A stretch of 64,000 nt of DNA from Fodinibacter sp963707895 (GTDB taxonomy: Bacteria; Actinomycetota; Actinomycetes; Actinomycetales; Dermatophilaceae). This document shows positions 18,901 through 28,647 of the stretch, piece after piece. A program made the position numbers and the translations under genes. A model generated the notes under the pieces. The model searched no databases. It saw nothing but the letters and a program-made list of their open reading frames with translations, and was not told the origin of the DNA. Each line of letters opens with the position of its first letter. The stretch's first letter is position 1. The stretch spans positions 1 to 64,000 of the forward strand of contig CAVPRS010000005.1 in NCBI GenBank assembly GCA_963707895.1. Direction: 5' to 3'.

Positions 18901-19869
18901 GTGCGCCTCGCCGGGCAGGACAGCCGTCGCGGCACGTTCGTGCAGCGGCACGCGGTGCTCATCGACAAGGAGAACGCCGCCGAGTGGACCCCGCTGCTCT
19001 ACCTCGGCGAGGGCCAGGGCAAGTTCTGGGTCTACGACAGCCTGCTGTCCGAGTTCGCGGCGATGGGCTTCGAGTACGGCTACTCGGTCGAGCGGCCCGA
19101 CGCGCTCGTGCTGTGGGAGGCCCAGTTCGGTGACTTCTTCAACGGTGCGCAGACCATCGTCGACGAGTTCATCTCCAGCTCCGAGCAGAAGTGGGGCCAG
19201 CGCTCCTCCGTGGTGCTCCTCCTGCCGCACGGCTACGAGGGACAGGGGCCCGACCACTCCTCGGCCCGCATCGAGCGCTTCCTCACCATGTGCGCCGAGA
19301 ACAACATGACGGTCGCCTACCCCTCGACCCCGGCGTCGTACTTCCACCTGCTGCGCCGCCAGGCCTACGCCCGTCCGCGCCGGCCGCTCATCGTCTTCAC
19401 CCCGAAGTCGATGCTGCGCCTCAAGGCCGCGAGCAGCGGGCCCGAGGACTTCACGACCGGCCGCTTCCTGCCGGTGATCCCCGACGCGGGCAGCACCGGC
19501 GAGGTCAGCCGCGTGCTCATCGCGGCCGGCAAGGTGGTCTACGACCTGCTCGCCGAGCGCGACAAGCGCGGCGACACCTCCACCGCCATCCTTCGGCTCG
19601 AGCAGTACTACCCGCTGCCGGCCGCCGACCTCGCGCGCGAGCTCGCGAAGTACCCGGGTGCCGAGGTGGTCGTCGTGCAGGACGAGCCGAAGAACCAGGG
19701 CGGCTGGCCGTTCCTCGCACTCAACCTGCCCGAGGCACTGGCCGCGGAGGGCGAGCACCGCGCCCTGCGCGTCATCTCGCGGGCCGCGTCGGCCTCCCCC
19801 GCCACCGGCTCGACCAAGAAGCACCAGGCGGAGCAGGCCGACCTCGTCGCGCAGTCCTTCGACCGCTGA
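15920..19869 (+). CDS. kgd: Multifunctional 2-oxoglutarate metabolism enzyme, two indels in linker
   Basis: This actinobacterial enzyme carries fused E2-type acyltransferase and E1-type thiamine-dependent decarboxylase functions and replaces SucA and SucB in the TCA cycle. After correction it has about 1,315 residues. The N-terminal helix LVDELYEQYKKDRNSVD is followed by a long Pro/Ala linker, then the acyltransferase domain with STYDHRIIQGAQSGDF. The E1 part has GMPHRGRLNVLANI and the ThDP site HGDAAFAGQGVVAE with INNQVGF. Two extra C bases (runs at 16232-16234 and 16279-16281) break the frame inside the linker. Flanking domains are intact, so these are probably reading errors. It starts at a GTG and is monocistronic, with a hairpin after it. 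Confidence 0.95.
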
Positions 19870-19879
19870 CCAGCGCCGT

Positions 19880-19910
19880 CGTCGCCACCGGCGGGGCGCC
19901 GGTGGTGACG
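19880..19910 (+). terminator. Hairpin terminator after kgd
   Basis: CCACCGGCG and CGCCGGTGG form a 9-bp stem (19885-19893 and 19897-19905) with a GGG loop. The stem extends about five more pairs on each side including one G-U pair. It begins 10 bases after the kgd stop and has no U-tract. Confidence 0.65.
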
Positions 19911-19935
19911 CGGCGCCTGCGGGTAACCTCGCAGC

Positions 19936-20112
19936 GTGTACTTCACGGACCGCGGCATCGAGGAGCTGCAGGCCCGCCGGGGTGACGAGCAGGTCACCCT
20001 CGACTGGCTGGCCGAGCAGCTGCGCACGTTCGTCGACCTCAACCCCGACTTCGAGGTGCCCGTGGAGCGGCTGGCCACCTGGCTGGCCCGCCTGGACGAC
20101 GAGGACGAGTGA
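19936..20112 (+). CDS. DUF6104 family small protein
   Basis: A 58-residue protein starting VYFTDRGIEELQARRGDEQV and ending WLARLDDEDE, which is the complete DUF6104 pattern. It is short, acidic and helical and has no signal. The family is restricted to actinobacteria and its function is unknown; it is commonly next to kgd in this group. The GTG start gives the canonical N-terminus. Its stop overlaps the GTG of the SGNH hydrolase gene, suggesting a two-gene unit. Confidence 0.85.
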   Translation: MYFTDRGIEELQARRGDEQVTLDWLAEQLRTFVDLNPDFEVPVERLATWLARLDDEDE

Positions 20113-20792
20113 ACCAGCAGATGTCTGACGAGCAGCCCGACGACGGCCCCTCGCCGATCGAGTTCCGCCCGAGCCTCGACGCCCAGGTGGTGCCCGAGGG
20201 ACCGCGCGACCTCGCGCTGGTCTTCCTCGGTGCCTCCCTGGTCGCCGGCGTCGGCGACCCGAAGGGCCAGGGCTGGGTCACCCGTGTCGTGGGCCGCACG
20301 CAGCACCCCGACCTCGAGCTGACCGCCTACAACCTGGGTGTGCGCGGTGACACCTCCGCCGACGTGCTGCACCGCTGGGCCACCGAGGTGCCGCTGCGCT
20401 GGGCCGGCCGCACGGAGCGCCGCGTGGTGCTCTCGATGGGCACCGACGACGTCGCGAGCGGCATCACCCTCGCCCGCCACCGGCTCAACCTCGCCAACCT
20501 GCTCGACGACGCCGCCTCGGCGGGCGTGGGCGCCTTCGTGGTCAGCCCGCCGCCCACCGCCGACGCCGAGCTCAACGAGCGCCTCGAGGTGCTCGTCGAC
20601 GCCCAGGCCGACGTCTGCGCCCGTCGTGGGGTCCCGTTCGTCGACTGCTACGCGCCCCTCATGGGCCATGACCAGTGGCGCACCGACCTCGCGGCCAGCC
20701 GGGTCGCGAACCACCCGGGGCAGGCCGGCTACGGGCTGATCGCCTGGCTCGTGCTGCACAACGGCTGGAACGACTGGCTCCAGATCTCCTGA
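20109..20792 (+). CDS. SGNH/GDSL-type hydrolase
   Basis: A 227-residue esterase-like protein. The first SGNH block is LALVFLGASLVAGVGDPKG (the catalytic Ser is in GASL). A following block has YNLGVRGDTSADVLHRW with the conserved Gly, and the C-terminal block (ANHPGQAGYGLIAWLVL) supplies the His of the catalytic triad. There is no signal peptide, so it is probably intracellular. It is translationally coupled to the DUF6104 gene (GTGA). The substrate is unknown; acyl esters or thioesters are typical. Confidence 0.85.
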   Translation: MNQQMSDEQPDDGPSPIEFRPSLDAQVVPEGPRDLALVFLGASLVAGVGDPKGQGWVTRVVGRTQHPDLELTAYNLGVRGDTSADVLHRWATEVPLRWAGRTERRVVLSMGTDDVASGITLARHRLNLANLLDDAASAGVGAFVVSPPPTADAELNERLEVLVDAQADVCARRGVPFVDCYAPLMGHDQWRTDLAASRVANHPGQAGYGLIAWLVLHNGWNDWLQIS

Positions 20793-20813
20793 CGCGGGTC
20801 GCTCCCGGCCCGC

Positions 20814-21665
20814 TCAGGCCGGATCGGCGACGAACTCGCGCACCAGCGTGGCGAAGCGCTCGGGGTCGTCGAGGTGCGGGAAGTGGCCGGCGCCCTGGAA
20901 CAGCTCGACGCGGCAGTTCTCGATCGAGGCCGTGGCGGATGCCGCGTGCCACGCCGGGATCATCCGGTCCTTGGTGCCCCACACGACCAGGGTCGGGATG
21001 GGCGTGGCGTCGGGCAGGTAGTCGTGGGCGTTGACGCTCTGGCCACCGGGGTCGATGACCGCCCGGGTCGTCGCGAGGAACGCGCGCCGGGTGTCGGCGT
21101 CGCCCAGCGAGGTGAAGCCGTCCCAGACCTCGGTGAGGTCGCGACTGGGTCGAACCCCCACCGAGCCGAGCAGCCTTCCGGCGGAAGCGATCCGGTCGCG
21201 CATCCAGCCGGATGCAATGACCGGCAGTACGTACTCCGCGCCGGGCAGGGTCGCCGACCGCAGGAGGGGGCTGACCTCCCGGCCGAGGCCACCGCTCGAG
21301 ACGAGCACGAGCCGGTCGACCCGCTCGGGGAACAGGTAGGAGAACACCATCGCGATGCCGCCGCCGAGCGAGTGGCCGACGAGACTCACCCGCTCGATGC
21401 CCAGCCGGTCGAGCAGGTCGCGCAGGGTGGCCGCGTGGGCGCCGAGCGAGTAGTCGCCGACCGGCTTGGCGGACTCCCCGTGGCCGAACAGGTCGGGCAC
21501 GATCAGCCGGTGGTCGTCGTCGAGCCGGTCGACGAGGTGCGCCCACTGCTTCTGCGACCCGAGGATGCCGTGGATGAACAGCAGGGCCGGGCCCGAGCCG
21601 CTGTCGGTGTAGGAGAACGCGTGCCCGTGCAGGGTGACGGTGCGCTCGGCGGACGTCGCGCTCAC
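20814..21665 (-). CDS. Alpha/beta hydrolase
   Basis: A 283-residue alpha/beta-fold hydrolase. The oxyanion-hole motif LLFIHGILGSQKQWAHLV, the nucleophile elbow VSLVGHSLGGGIAM (Ser), the acid in LVVWGTKDRMIP and the His in FQGAGHFPHLDDPERF form a full triad, so it should be active. The GTG start at 21665 gives the usual short N-terminal strand. There is no export signal. Its 3' end is 21 bases from that of the SGNH hydrolase, in convergent orientation. The substrate cannot be inferred. Confidence 0.9.
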   Translation of the reverse strand: MSATSAERTVTLHGHAFSYTDSGSGPALLFIHGILGSQKQWAHLVDRLDDDHRLIVPDLFGHGESAKPVGDYSLGAHAATLRDLLDRLGIERVSLVGHSLGGGIAMVFSYLFPERVDRLVLVSSGGLGREVSPLLRSATLPGAEYVLPVIASGWMRDRIASAGRLLGSVGVRPSRDLTEVWDGFTSLGDADTRRAFLATTRAVIDPGGQSVNAHDYLPDATPIPTLVVWGTKDRMIPAWHAASATASIENCRVELFQGAGHFPHLDDPERFATLVREFVADPA

Positions 21666-21763
21666 GGCGAGCTCCTCGGGTGGGCGGATGGGTCCACTGC
21701 AGGTTACCGTCCGGTAGGCGCGGGCCCACGGGGTGGTGGCGGAACCCACACGGGTGCGGCGCC

Positions 21764-22732
21764 TCAGACGGTGAAGACGACCTTGCCGGTGACCGTGCCC
21801 TGCAGCATCCGCTCGAACCCCTCCCGCGCCTGCGCGAGCGGGCGCACCGAGTCGACCTGCGGCTCGATGCCGGCGTCGACGACGAAGCGGGCCAGCCGCT
21901 CGAGCTCGTCGCGGGTGCCCATCGTCGACCCGATGACGCGCAGCTGCTTGAAGAAGATCTTGGTGAGCTCGGCCTTGGCCGGCGCGTCGCCCGATGTCGC
22001 ACCCGAGATCACGATGGTGCCGCCGGGGCGCAGGCTGTTGACCGAGTGCGACCAGGTCGCCGCCCCGACCGTCTCCATGACGGCGTCGACCCGCTCGGGA
22101 AGCCGGGCGCCGGTCTCGAACGCGCGGTCGGCACCGAGCGCCACCGCCTGCTCGCCCTTCGCGGCATCCCGGCTGGTGACCCAGACCCGGATGCCGGCCG
22201 CGGTGCCGAGCTGGACGATCGCGGTGGCCACCCCGCCGGCCGCGCCCTGCACGAGCACGGTGCCGCCGGGCTGCACGCCGGAGTTGGTGAACAGCATCCG
22301 GTAGGCCGTCAGCCAGGCGGTGGGCAGGCAGGCGGCGTGCTCCCACGACAGCCCCTCGGGGCGTGGCACCAGGTTGTGCCGCGGCACGGCCACCACCTCG
22401 GCGAGCGTGCCGTCGTGCACCTCGCTGAGCAGGCTGCGCCGGGGGTCGAGGGTCTCGTCACCCGTCCACCCCGGGGACGCGACGACCGCGTGCACGAGCA
22501 CCTCGTTGCCCTCGGCGTCGACACCGGCACCGTCACAGCCGAGCACCATCGGGAGCCGGTCGGCGGGCAGGCCGACGCCGCGCAGCGAGAACAGGTCGTG
22601 GTGGTTCAGCGCCGTCGTGCGCAGCCGCACCGTGGTCCAGCCGTCGGGCACCTGCGGCTCCGGGCGTTCGCCCACCTCGAGGCCGGCGAGCGGGTCGGTG
22701 TCGGACTGGCTGACGCAGGTGACGGCGAGCAT
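21764..22732 (-). CDS. Zinc-binding alcohol dehydrogenase family protein (MDR)
   Basis: A 322-residue medium-chain dehydrogenase/reductase. It has the catalytic-domain block TTALNHHDLFSLRGVGLP, GCDGAGVDAEGNEVLV, then the NAD(P)-binding Rossmann motif VLVQGAAGGVATAIVQLG and the C-terminal QGTVTGKVVFTV. The structural-zinc cysteines are absent, which fits the quinone-oxidoreductase-like branch. The physiological substrate is unknown. It lies upstream of the alpha/beta hydrolase on the same strand, about 100 bases away. Confidence 0.9.
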   Translation of the reverse strand: MLAVTCVSQSDTDPLAGLEVGERPEPQVPDGWTTVRLRTTALNHHDLFSLRGVGLPADRLPMVLGCDGAGVDAEGNEVLVHAVVASPGWTGDETLDPRRSLLSEVHDGTLAEVVAVPRHNLVPRPEGLSWEHAACLPTAWLTAYRMLFTNSGVQPGGTVLVQGAAGGVATAIVQLGTAAGIRVWVTSRDAAKGEQAVALGADRAFETGARLPERVDAVMETVGAATWSHSVNSLRPGGTIVISGATSGDAPAKAELTKIFFKQLRVIGSTMGTRDELERLARFVVDAGIEPQVDSVRPLAQAREGFERMLQGTVTGKVVFTV

Positions 22733-22757
22733 CCCCCGACCCTACCGAGGGGGACGC

Positions 22758-23507
22758 CTACGGCTTGCGCAGGATGTAGAGCGACTGCCCGTCGGTCTCC
22801 TGGCCGTGCTCGAGGCTGTCGACCTCGAGACCCGCGTCGCGCACCATCCCCTCGAAGAAGCGGCGGTCGAAGCGCACGCAGTGCAGCGGCCCTGACCACT
22901 CGAGCGGGCCGTAGCCGACCGGGTTCTCCTCCTGGTCGGGCACGTCGTCCTCGACGAACGCGGTGACGAACGCACGGCCACCGGGCTTGAGCAGGCGCGA
23001 GACCTCCTGCAGGTAGGCCGCGGTGTCGTCACCCATCAGGTGGCTGAACACGCTGTACGCGTAGAAGCCGTCGTAGTCCGACGTCGCCCCCGGGATGCTG
23101 CGCTCGAGCGAGCCGCCGGGGTTGTAGCGCGGGTTGGCGAGGTCGACGTGGGTGAAGGTGAATCCGGGGCGGTCACCGAGGTGGCGTTCCGCCCAGTCGA
23201 CGAGGTGCTTCTGGATGTCGACCCCGTGGTACTGGTCGATCCGGCCCAGCTTCTCGACGATGCCGACGGCGAGGCGGCCGGCGCCACAGCCCCAGTCGAG
23301 CAGGCGCGAGTCGGTCGTGAGGCCGATCTTCTCCTCGAGTCGACCGACCTCGGCGACGGCCGAGGCCACGAAGGTGTCGTCCTGGCGGAAGTGCGCACCG
23401 CCCATGCGGTAGACGGTGGGAGGGAGCTTCACCCCCGCCGGCGAGGTCCCGTGGTGGGTTCGGGGCAGCACTGCTGCCTGGGCACGACCGACGATGGACT
23501 TGAGCAC
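22758..23507 (-). CDS. Class I SAM-dependent methyltransferase
   Basis: A 249-residue methyltransferase with a GTG start. Motif I is LLDWGCGAGRLAVGIVEKLG and the acidic residue after strand 2 is in YHGVDIQKHLVDWA. Motifs II and III are in FYAYSVFSHLMGDDTAAYLQ and LKPGGRAFVTAFVED. The acceptor is unknown; similar proteins act in surface polysaccharide or small-molecule methylation. It lies just downstream of rmlD on the same strand, so a role in glycan decoration is possible but inferred only from position. Confidence 0.88.
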   Translation of the reverse strand: MLKSIVGRAQAAVLPRTHHGTSPAGVKLPPTVYRMGGAHFRQDDTFVASAVAEVGRLEEKIGLTTDSRLLDWGCGAGRLAVGIVEKLGRIDQYHGVDIQKHLVDWAERHLGDRPGFTFTHVDLANPRYNPGGSLERSIPGATSDYDGFYAYSVFSHLMGDDTAAYLQEVSRLLKPGGRAFVTAFVEDDVPDQEENPVGYGPLEWSGPLHCVRFDRRFFEGMVRDAGLEVDSLEHGQETDGQSLYILRKP

Positions 23508-23544
23508 GCGGCGAGTCTAGGGGGGCGGCCGGGGGTGCGGTCGC

Positions 23545-24396
23545 TCAGGTCCCCAGCACCGAGGGCGCAGCGCGGTGCAGGGCGTCACGCCAGTGCGGCA
23601 GCGGCTCGAGCCCGGCCGCGGCCCACATGTCGTGGGACAGCACGCTGTAGGGCGGCCGCGGCGCCGGCAGCGGGAACTCGTCGGTCGAGACCGGCGAGAC
23701 CCGCTCGGGGTCGAGCCCGAGCTCCTCGAACACGGCCCGGGCCAGCTCGAACCACGAGCACTCCCCCGACCCGGTGGCGTGCCAGATGCCGAACGGGGCG
23801 CCCCCGTCGACGATGCGCAGCAGCCCTTCGGCGAGGTCGACGGTCCACGTGGGCTGGCCCACCTGGTCGGCGACGACGGTCAGCCGCTCACGCTCGCCCG
23901 CGAGCCGCTTCATCGTGGCGGGGAAGTTCTTGCCGTGGGCCCCGTAGAGCCACGCCGTGCGCACCACCCAGCTGCGCGGGCACTCGGCCCGCACGGCCCA
24001 CTCACCGGCGCCCTTCGTGCGGCCGTAGGCGGTGGCCGGAGCGACGGGGGCGTCGGCGGGGTACGGCTCGCGCTTCTCGCCGGCGACGACGTAGTCGGTG
24101 GACAGCTGCACCATCGCCGCACCGGCGACGTGCGCCGCCCGCGCCAGGTTGGCCGCCCCGACCGCATTGACGCCGAAGGCGCGGGCCTCGTCGGTCTCGG
24201 CGGCGTCGACGGCCGTGTAGGCGGCGCTGTTGACGACGACGTCGTGGCCCGCGACCTGGTCGACGCACTGGGCGAGGTCGAGGATGTCGAGCCCGGGCAG
24301 GTCGGCGCGGGTCACCTGGTGACCCGCGGCCTCGAGCACCACGCTGAGGTCCTGCCCGAACATGCCGGCGGCCCCGGCGACGAACCAGCGGGCCAT
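23545..24396 (-). CDS. rfbD: dTDP-4-dehydrorhamnose reductase
   Basis: RmlD makes dTDP-L-rhamnose by NADPH-dependent reduction in the last step of the pathway. The 283-residue protein has the Rossmann motif VAGAAGMFGQDL, the STDYVV block with the catalytic region PATAYGRTKGAGEWAV (YxxxK) and the C-terminal PPYSVLSHDMWAAAGL of the substrate domain. Its start codon overlaps the rmlB stop (TGATG), so it is coupled to rmlB. In actinobacteria rhamnose links arabinogalactan or other wall glycans to peptidoglycan. Confidence 0.92.
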   Translation of the reverse strand: MARWFVAGAAGMFGQDLSVVLEAAGHQVTRADLPGLDILDLAQCVDQVAGHDVVVNSAAYTAVDAAETDEARAFGVNAVGAANLARAAHVAGAAMVQLSTDYVVAGEKREPYPADAPVAPATAYGRTKGAGEWAVRAECPRSWVVRTAWLYGAHGKNFPATMKRLAGERERLTVVADQVGQPTWTVDLAEGLLRIVDGGAPFGIWHATGSGECSWFELARAVFEELGLDPERVSPVSTDEFPLPAPRPPYSVLSHDMWAAAGLEPLPHWRDALHRAAPSVLGT

Positions 24397-25403
24397 CAGC
24401 GGGTCACGACCTGCTGGGTGCGCGCGTACTTGGCCTCGGTGGCGTCCTTCATCGGCCGCCACCACGCCTCGTTGTCCCGGTACCAGTCGATCGTCGCGGC
24501 CAGGCCGTCGCGGAAGCTGCCGTAGCGGGGGGTCCAGCCGAGCTCGGTGCGCAGCCGGCCCGCCTCGATGGCGTAGCGCAGGTCGTGCCCGGCGCGGTCG
24601 GTGACGTGGTCGAAGGCGTCGGGCTCCTGGCCCATCAGCTCGAGGATCATCCGCACGACGTCGCGGTTGTTGACCTCGCCGTCGGCGCCGATGAGGTAGG
24701 TCTCGCCGATGACCCCCTTGTCGACGATGGTCCACACGGCCTCGTTGTGGTCGTCGACGTGGATCCAGTCGCGCACGTTGAGCCCGGCGCCGTAGAGCTT
24801 GGGCCGCACCCCGTCGAGGACGTTGGTGACCTGCCGCGGGATGAACTTCTCGACGTGCTGGCGCGGGCCGTAGTTGTTCGAGCAGTTCGAGATCGTGGCG
24901 CGCAGGCCGAAGGAGCGGACCCAGGCACGCACGAGCAGGTCGGACCCGGCCTTGGTCGAGCTGTACGGGGAGCTCGGGTTGTAGGGGGTGTCCTCGGTGA
25001 ACTTCTTCGGGTCGTCGAGCTCGAGGTCGCCGTAGACCTCGTCGGTGGAGATGTGGTGGTAGCGCGCGTCGTGCCGCCGGGCGGCCTCGAGCAGGGTGAA
25101 GGTGCCGATCAGGTTCGTGCGCACGAAGGGGCTCGGGTCGTCGAGCGAGTTGTCGTTGTGCGACTCGGCGGCGAAGTGCACGACGACGTCGGCGTCGGCG
25201 ACGAGCCGGTCGACGAGCTCGGCGTCGGCGACGTCGCCCTCGACGAAGGTGATCCGCTCCATCGCACCGTCGAGCGAGGCGGTCGACCCGGCGTACGTCA
25301 GCGCGTCGAGCACGGTGACGTCGACCTCGGGGCGGGTCGCGAGGGTGAGGTGGACGAAGTTGCTGCCGATGAAACCGGCCCCACCGGTGACGAGAACCTT
25401 CAT
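24396..25403 (-). CDS. rfbB: dTDP-glucose 4,6-dehydratase
   Basis: RmlB converts dTDP-glucose to dTDP-4-keto-6-deoxyglucose. From the ATG at 25403 it has 335 residues: VTGGAGFIGSNFV (NAD binding), HFAAESHNDNSLDDP, ISTDEVYGDL and the catalytic PYSSTKAGSDLLVRA (YxxxK). Then come the family blocks NCSNNYGPRQHVEKFIP and LYGAGLNVRDWIHVDDH. Everything expected is present and its length is usual. It is the first gene of the leftward rmlB-rmlD unit and diverges from rmlA across 78 bases. Confidence 0.96.
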   Translation of the reverse strand: MKVLVTGGAGFIGSNFVHLTLATRPEVDVTVLDALTYAGSTASLDGAMERITFVEGDVADAELVDRLVADADVVVHFAAESHNDNSLDDPSPFVRTNLIGTFTLLEAARRHDARYHHISTDEVYGDLELDDPKKFTEDTPYNPSSPYSSTKAGSDLLVRAWVRSFGLRATISNCSNNYGPRQHVEKFIPRQVTNVLDGVRPKLYGAGLNVRDWIHVDDHNEAVWTIVDKGVIGETYLIGADGEVNNRDVVRMILELMGQEPDAFDHVTDRAGHDLRYAIEAGRLRTELGWTPRYGSFRDGLAATIDWYRDNEAWWRPMKDATEAKYARTQQVVTR

Positions 25404-25481
25404 GCGCGCAAGGGTATCGGCCGGTGGGGGCACGCCCACCCGTTCGGCCCCGGCACCCGCGCGCCGTTAGGCTCCACCACC
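25404..25481. promoter_or_regulatory. Divergent promoter region of the dTDP-rhamnose genes
   Basis: Only 78 bases separate the ATG codons of rmlB (leftward) and rmlA (rightward), so promoters for both arms must sit here or overlap the genes. I see no convincing -10/-35 pair or operator dyad by eye. Confidence 0.5.
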
Positions 25482-26361
25482 ATGAAGGGCATCATCCTCG
25501 CCGGCGGCTCGGGCACCCGGCTGCACCCCATCACCCGGGGCATCTCCAAGCAGCTCATGCCGATCTACGACAAGCCGATGGTCTACTACCCGCTCTCGAC
25601 GCTGATGATGGCCGGCATCCGCGAGGTGCTCGTCATCACCACGCCCCAGGACGCCGACCAGTTCGAGCGGCTCCTCGGCGACGGGCGCCAGTGGGGCATC
25701 GAGATCTCGTATGCCGTGCAGCCGAGCCCCGACGGGCTCGCGCAGGCGTTCGTCATCGGCGCCGACTTCATCGGCGACGACGCGGTCGCCCTCGTGCTCG
25801 GCGACAACATCTTCTACGGCACCGGGCTGGGCAGGTCCCTGCGCCAGCTCACCGACGTGCGCGGCGGCCACATCTTCGCCCACCACGTCAGCGAGCCGAC
25901 GGCCTACGGGGTCGTGGAGTTCGACGACGACGGCACGGTGCTCTCGATCGAGGAGAAGCCCGAGCACCCGCGGTCCGACTACGCGGTGCCCGGCCTGTAC
26001 TTCTACGACAACGACGTCGTCGAGATCGCGCGCAACCTCACGCCCAGCGCCCGCGGCGAGCTCGAGATCACCGCCGTCAACGAGGCCTACCTCCGGCGCG
26101 GCGACCTCACCGTCACCGTGCTCCCCCGCGGCACGGCGTGGTTCGACACGGGCACCTTCGAGGGCCTGATGGACGCCAGCCAGTTCGTGCACGTCGTCGA
26201 GGCGCGGCAGGGGCTACAAGATCGGCTGCGTCGAGGAGATCGCCTGGCGCGCCGGGTGGCTCGACGACGACACCTTCGCGCGGCTCGGCGACGAGCTGGT
26301 CAAGTCGGGCTACGGCGGCTACATCCACGAGTGCCTGAGGCGCGGGAAGGGCGACCGCTGA
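25482..26361 (+). CDS. rfbA: Glucose-1-phosphate thymidylyltransferase, one indel
   Basis: RmlA makes dTDP-glucose from dTTP and glucose-1-phosphate, the first step to dTDP-rhamnose. The start MKGIILAGGSGTRLHPIT is the nucleotide-binding signature, followed by ISKQLMPIYDKPMVYYPL, VLGDNIFYG and GTAWFDTGTFEGLMDAS. The frame breaks at the G-run 26210-26213; one base fewer restores GYKIGCVEEIAWRAGW and the normal end, giving 292 residues, the usual length. The stop overlaps the rmlC start (TGATG). The break is probably a sequencing error, because the pathway is otherwise intact. Confidence 0.95.
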
Positions 26362-26969
26362 TGGACATCGAGCCCCTCTCGATCGCGGGCGCCTTCGTCG
26401 TCACCCCGCGCCAGTTCCCCGACGAGCGCGGGATCTTCCTCGAGTCCTTCCGCGGCGACCGGCTCGCCGAGCACCTCGGCCACCGCCCCGACATCGTGCA
26501 GACCAACGTGTCGGTCTCGTCGCGCGGCACCGTTCGCGGCATCCACTTCGCCGACGTGCCTCCGGGCCAGGGGAAGTACGTCACGGTGCTCTCGGGGTCG
26601 CTCGTCGACTACGTCGTCGACATCCGGGTCGGTTCGCCGACCTTCGGGCAGTGGGAGTCCGTCGTCCTCGACACCCTCGACCGACGCGCGGTCTACCTCT
26701 CCGAGGGGCTCGGCCACGCCTTCTGTGCCCTCGAGGACGGCACGACGGCGATGTACCTGTGCACCGCCGCCTACAACCCGACCGGTGAGCACGGCATCCA
26801 CCCGCTCGACACCGAGGTGGGGCTCGTGCTGCCGCCCGGCATCGAACCACTGCTGTCACCGAAGGACGACGCCGCACCCTCGCTCTCGGATGCCGTGGCG
26901 TCCGGTCGCCTGCCCACGCAGGCCGGGTGCGCGGCGTGGGCCGACGGGCAGGCCCACCGCCAGGGCTGA
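26361..26969 (+). CDS. rfbC: dTDP-4-dehydrorhamnose 3,5-epimerase
   Basis: RmlC epimerises the 4-keto sugar at C3 and C5. The 202-residue cupin contains PRQFPDERGIFLESFR, NVSVSSRGTVRGIHFADVPP (catalytic His region), GKYVTVLSGSLVDYVVDIRV, VYLSEGLGHAFCALEDG and CTAAYNPTGEHGIHP, all in family order. It overlaps rmlA and completes the four-gene dTDP-rhamnose set (rmlABCD). The last 20 residues (AWADGQAHRQG) are a short extension beyond the fold. Confidence 0.95.
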   Translation: MDIEPLSIAGAFVVTPRQFPDERGIFLESFRGDRLAEHLGHRPDIVQTNVSVSSRGTVRGIHFADVPPGQGKYVTVLSGSLVDYVVDIRVGSPTFGQWESVVLDTLDRRAVYLSEGLGHAFCALEDGTTAMYLCTAAYNPTGEHGIHPLDTEVGLVLPPGIEPLLSPKDDAAPSLSDAVASGRLPTQAGCAAWADGQAHRQG

Positions 26970-27075
26970 CGCCCCCTCGGTGACGCACCGGCGGTGGCGG
27001 CTCCTGTCGGCGAGCGGTCGTCATCCCATGCTCTGGACCGTGCAGTCGGAGTCCCGGCTCTGGTCCGGTCGCGGG

Positions 27076-27141
27076 GATGGCGCTCACCTGCCGGGATGGC
27101 GGGACCACCGCACCGCCCTCCCGGCAGATCACCGCCACCTG
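27076..27141. terminator. Long inverted repeat, bidirectional terminator
   Basis: CTGCCGGGA (27088-27096) pairs perfectly with TCCCGGCAG (27119-27127). Imperfect pairing continues inward (TGGCGGG with CCGCCC) and outward to about 27076 and 27141, making one long dyad. It lies between the convergent rmlC and malic enzyme genes, so it may terminate both. The rest of this 235-base gap shows no gene. Confidence 0.6.
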
Positions 27142-27204
27142 GGCGGATGGACGCCCCTCCGGAAGACCCCTCACCCCTCCAGGGCAGGTTGCAGCCCCGA
27201 CCGG

Positions 27205-28395
<1,191 letters not shown>

Positions 28396-28647
28396 GGGGG
28401 CGGCTCCTCCGGGACAGGACGGGCGGCGGGCCCACCAGCGACGGAGCGGGGGCCGAGAAGGGTGCGGGGCCGAGGGGGGTGCGTCTCAGCCGTTCGCTGC
28501 GCGCGGGGGTTGCCCGCGGGTGTGCATCATCGCACAGCGAGATAGTTACCGGCGTGTGACGTGCGTGACCCGCGGCGGTGGCAGGATCGGCCCCGTACAC
28601 CGTGCCGGGGCACCCCTCGTTCCGTCACCGCCCCCGAAAGGACCCCT
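28396..28647. promoter_or_regulatory. Divergent intergenic region, malic enzyme and amino-acid importer
   Basis: A 252-base gap between the divergent starts. It is GC-rich apart from a short AT-richer patch (GATAGTTACC, about 28540-28550) that could hold a -10 element for the rightward operon. A ribosome binding site, GAAAGGA, precedes the importer gene. No operator dyad was identified. Confidence 0.4.

Noticed and set aside
16393..19824. A very long open frame (over 1,100 codons) antisense to kgd
   Set aside because: High GC leaves few stops on the opposite strand; the composition is a low-complexity mirror of kgd and no domain is visible.
20793..20813. Terminator between the SGNH hydrolase and alpha/beta hydrolase genes
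   Set aside because: Only a short imperfect GCGGG/CCCGC pairing is present in the 21-base gap; it is too weak to call.
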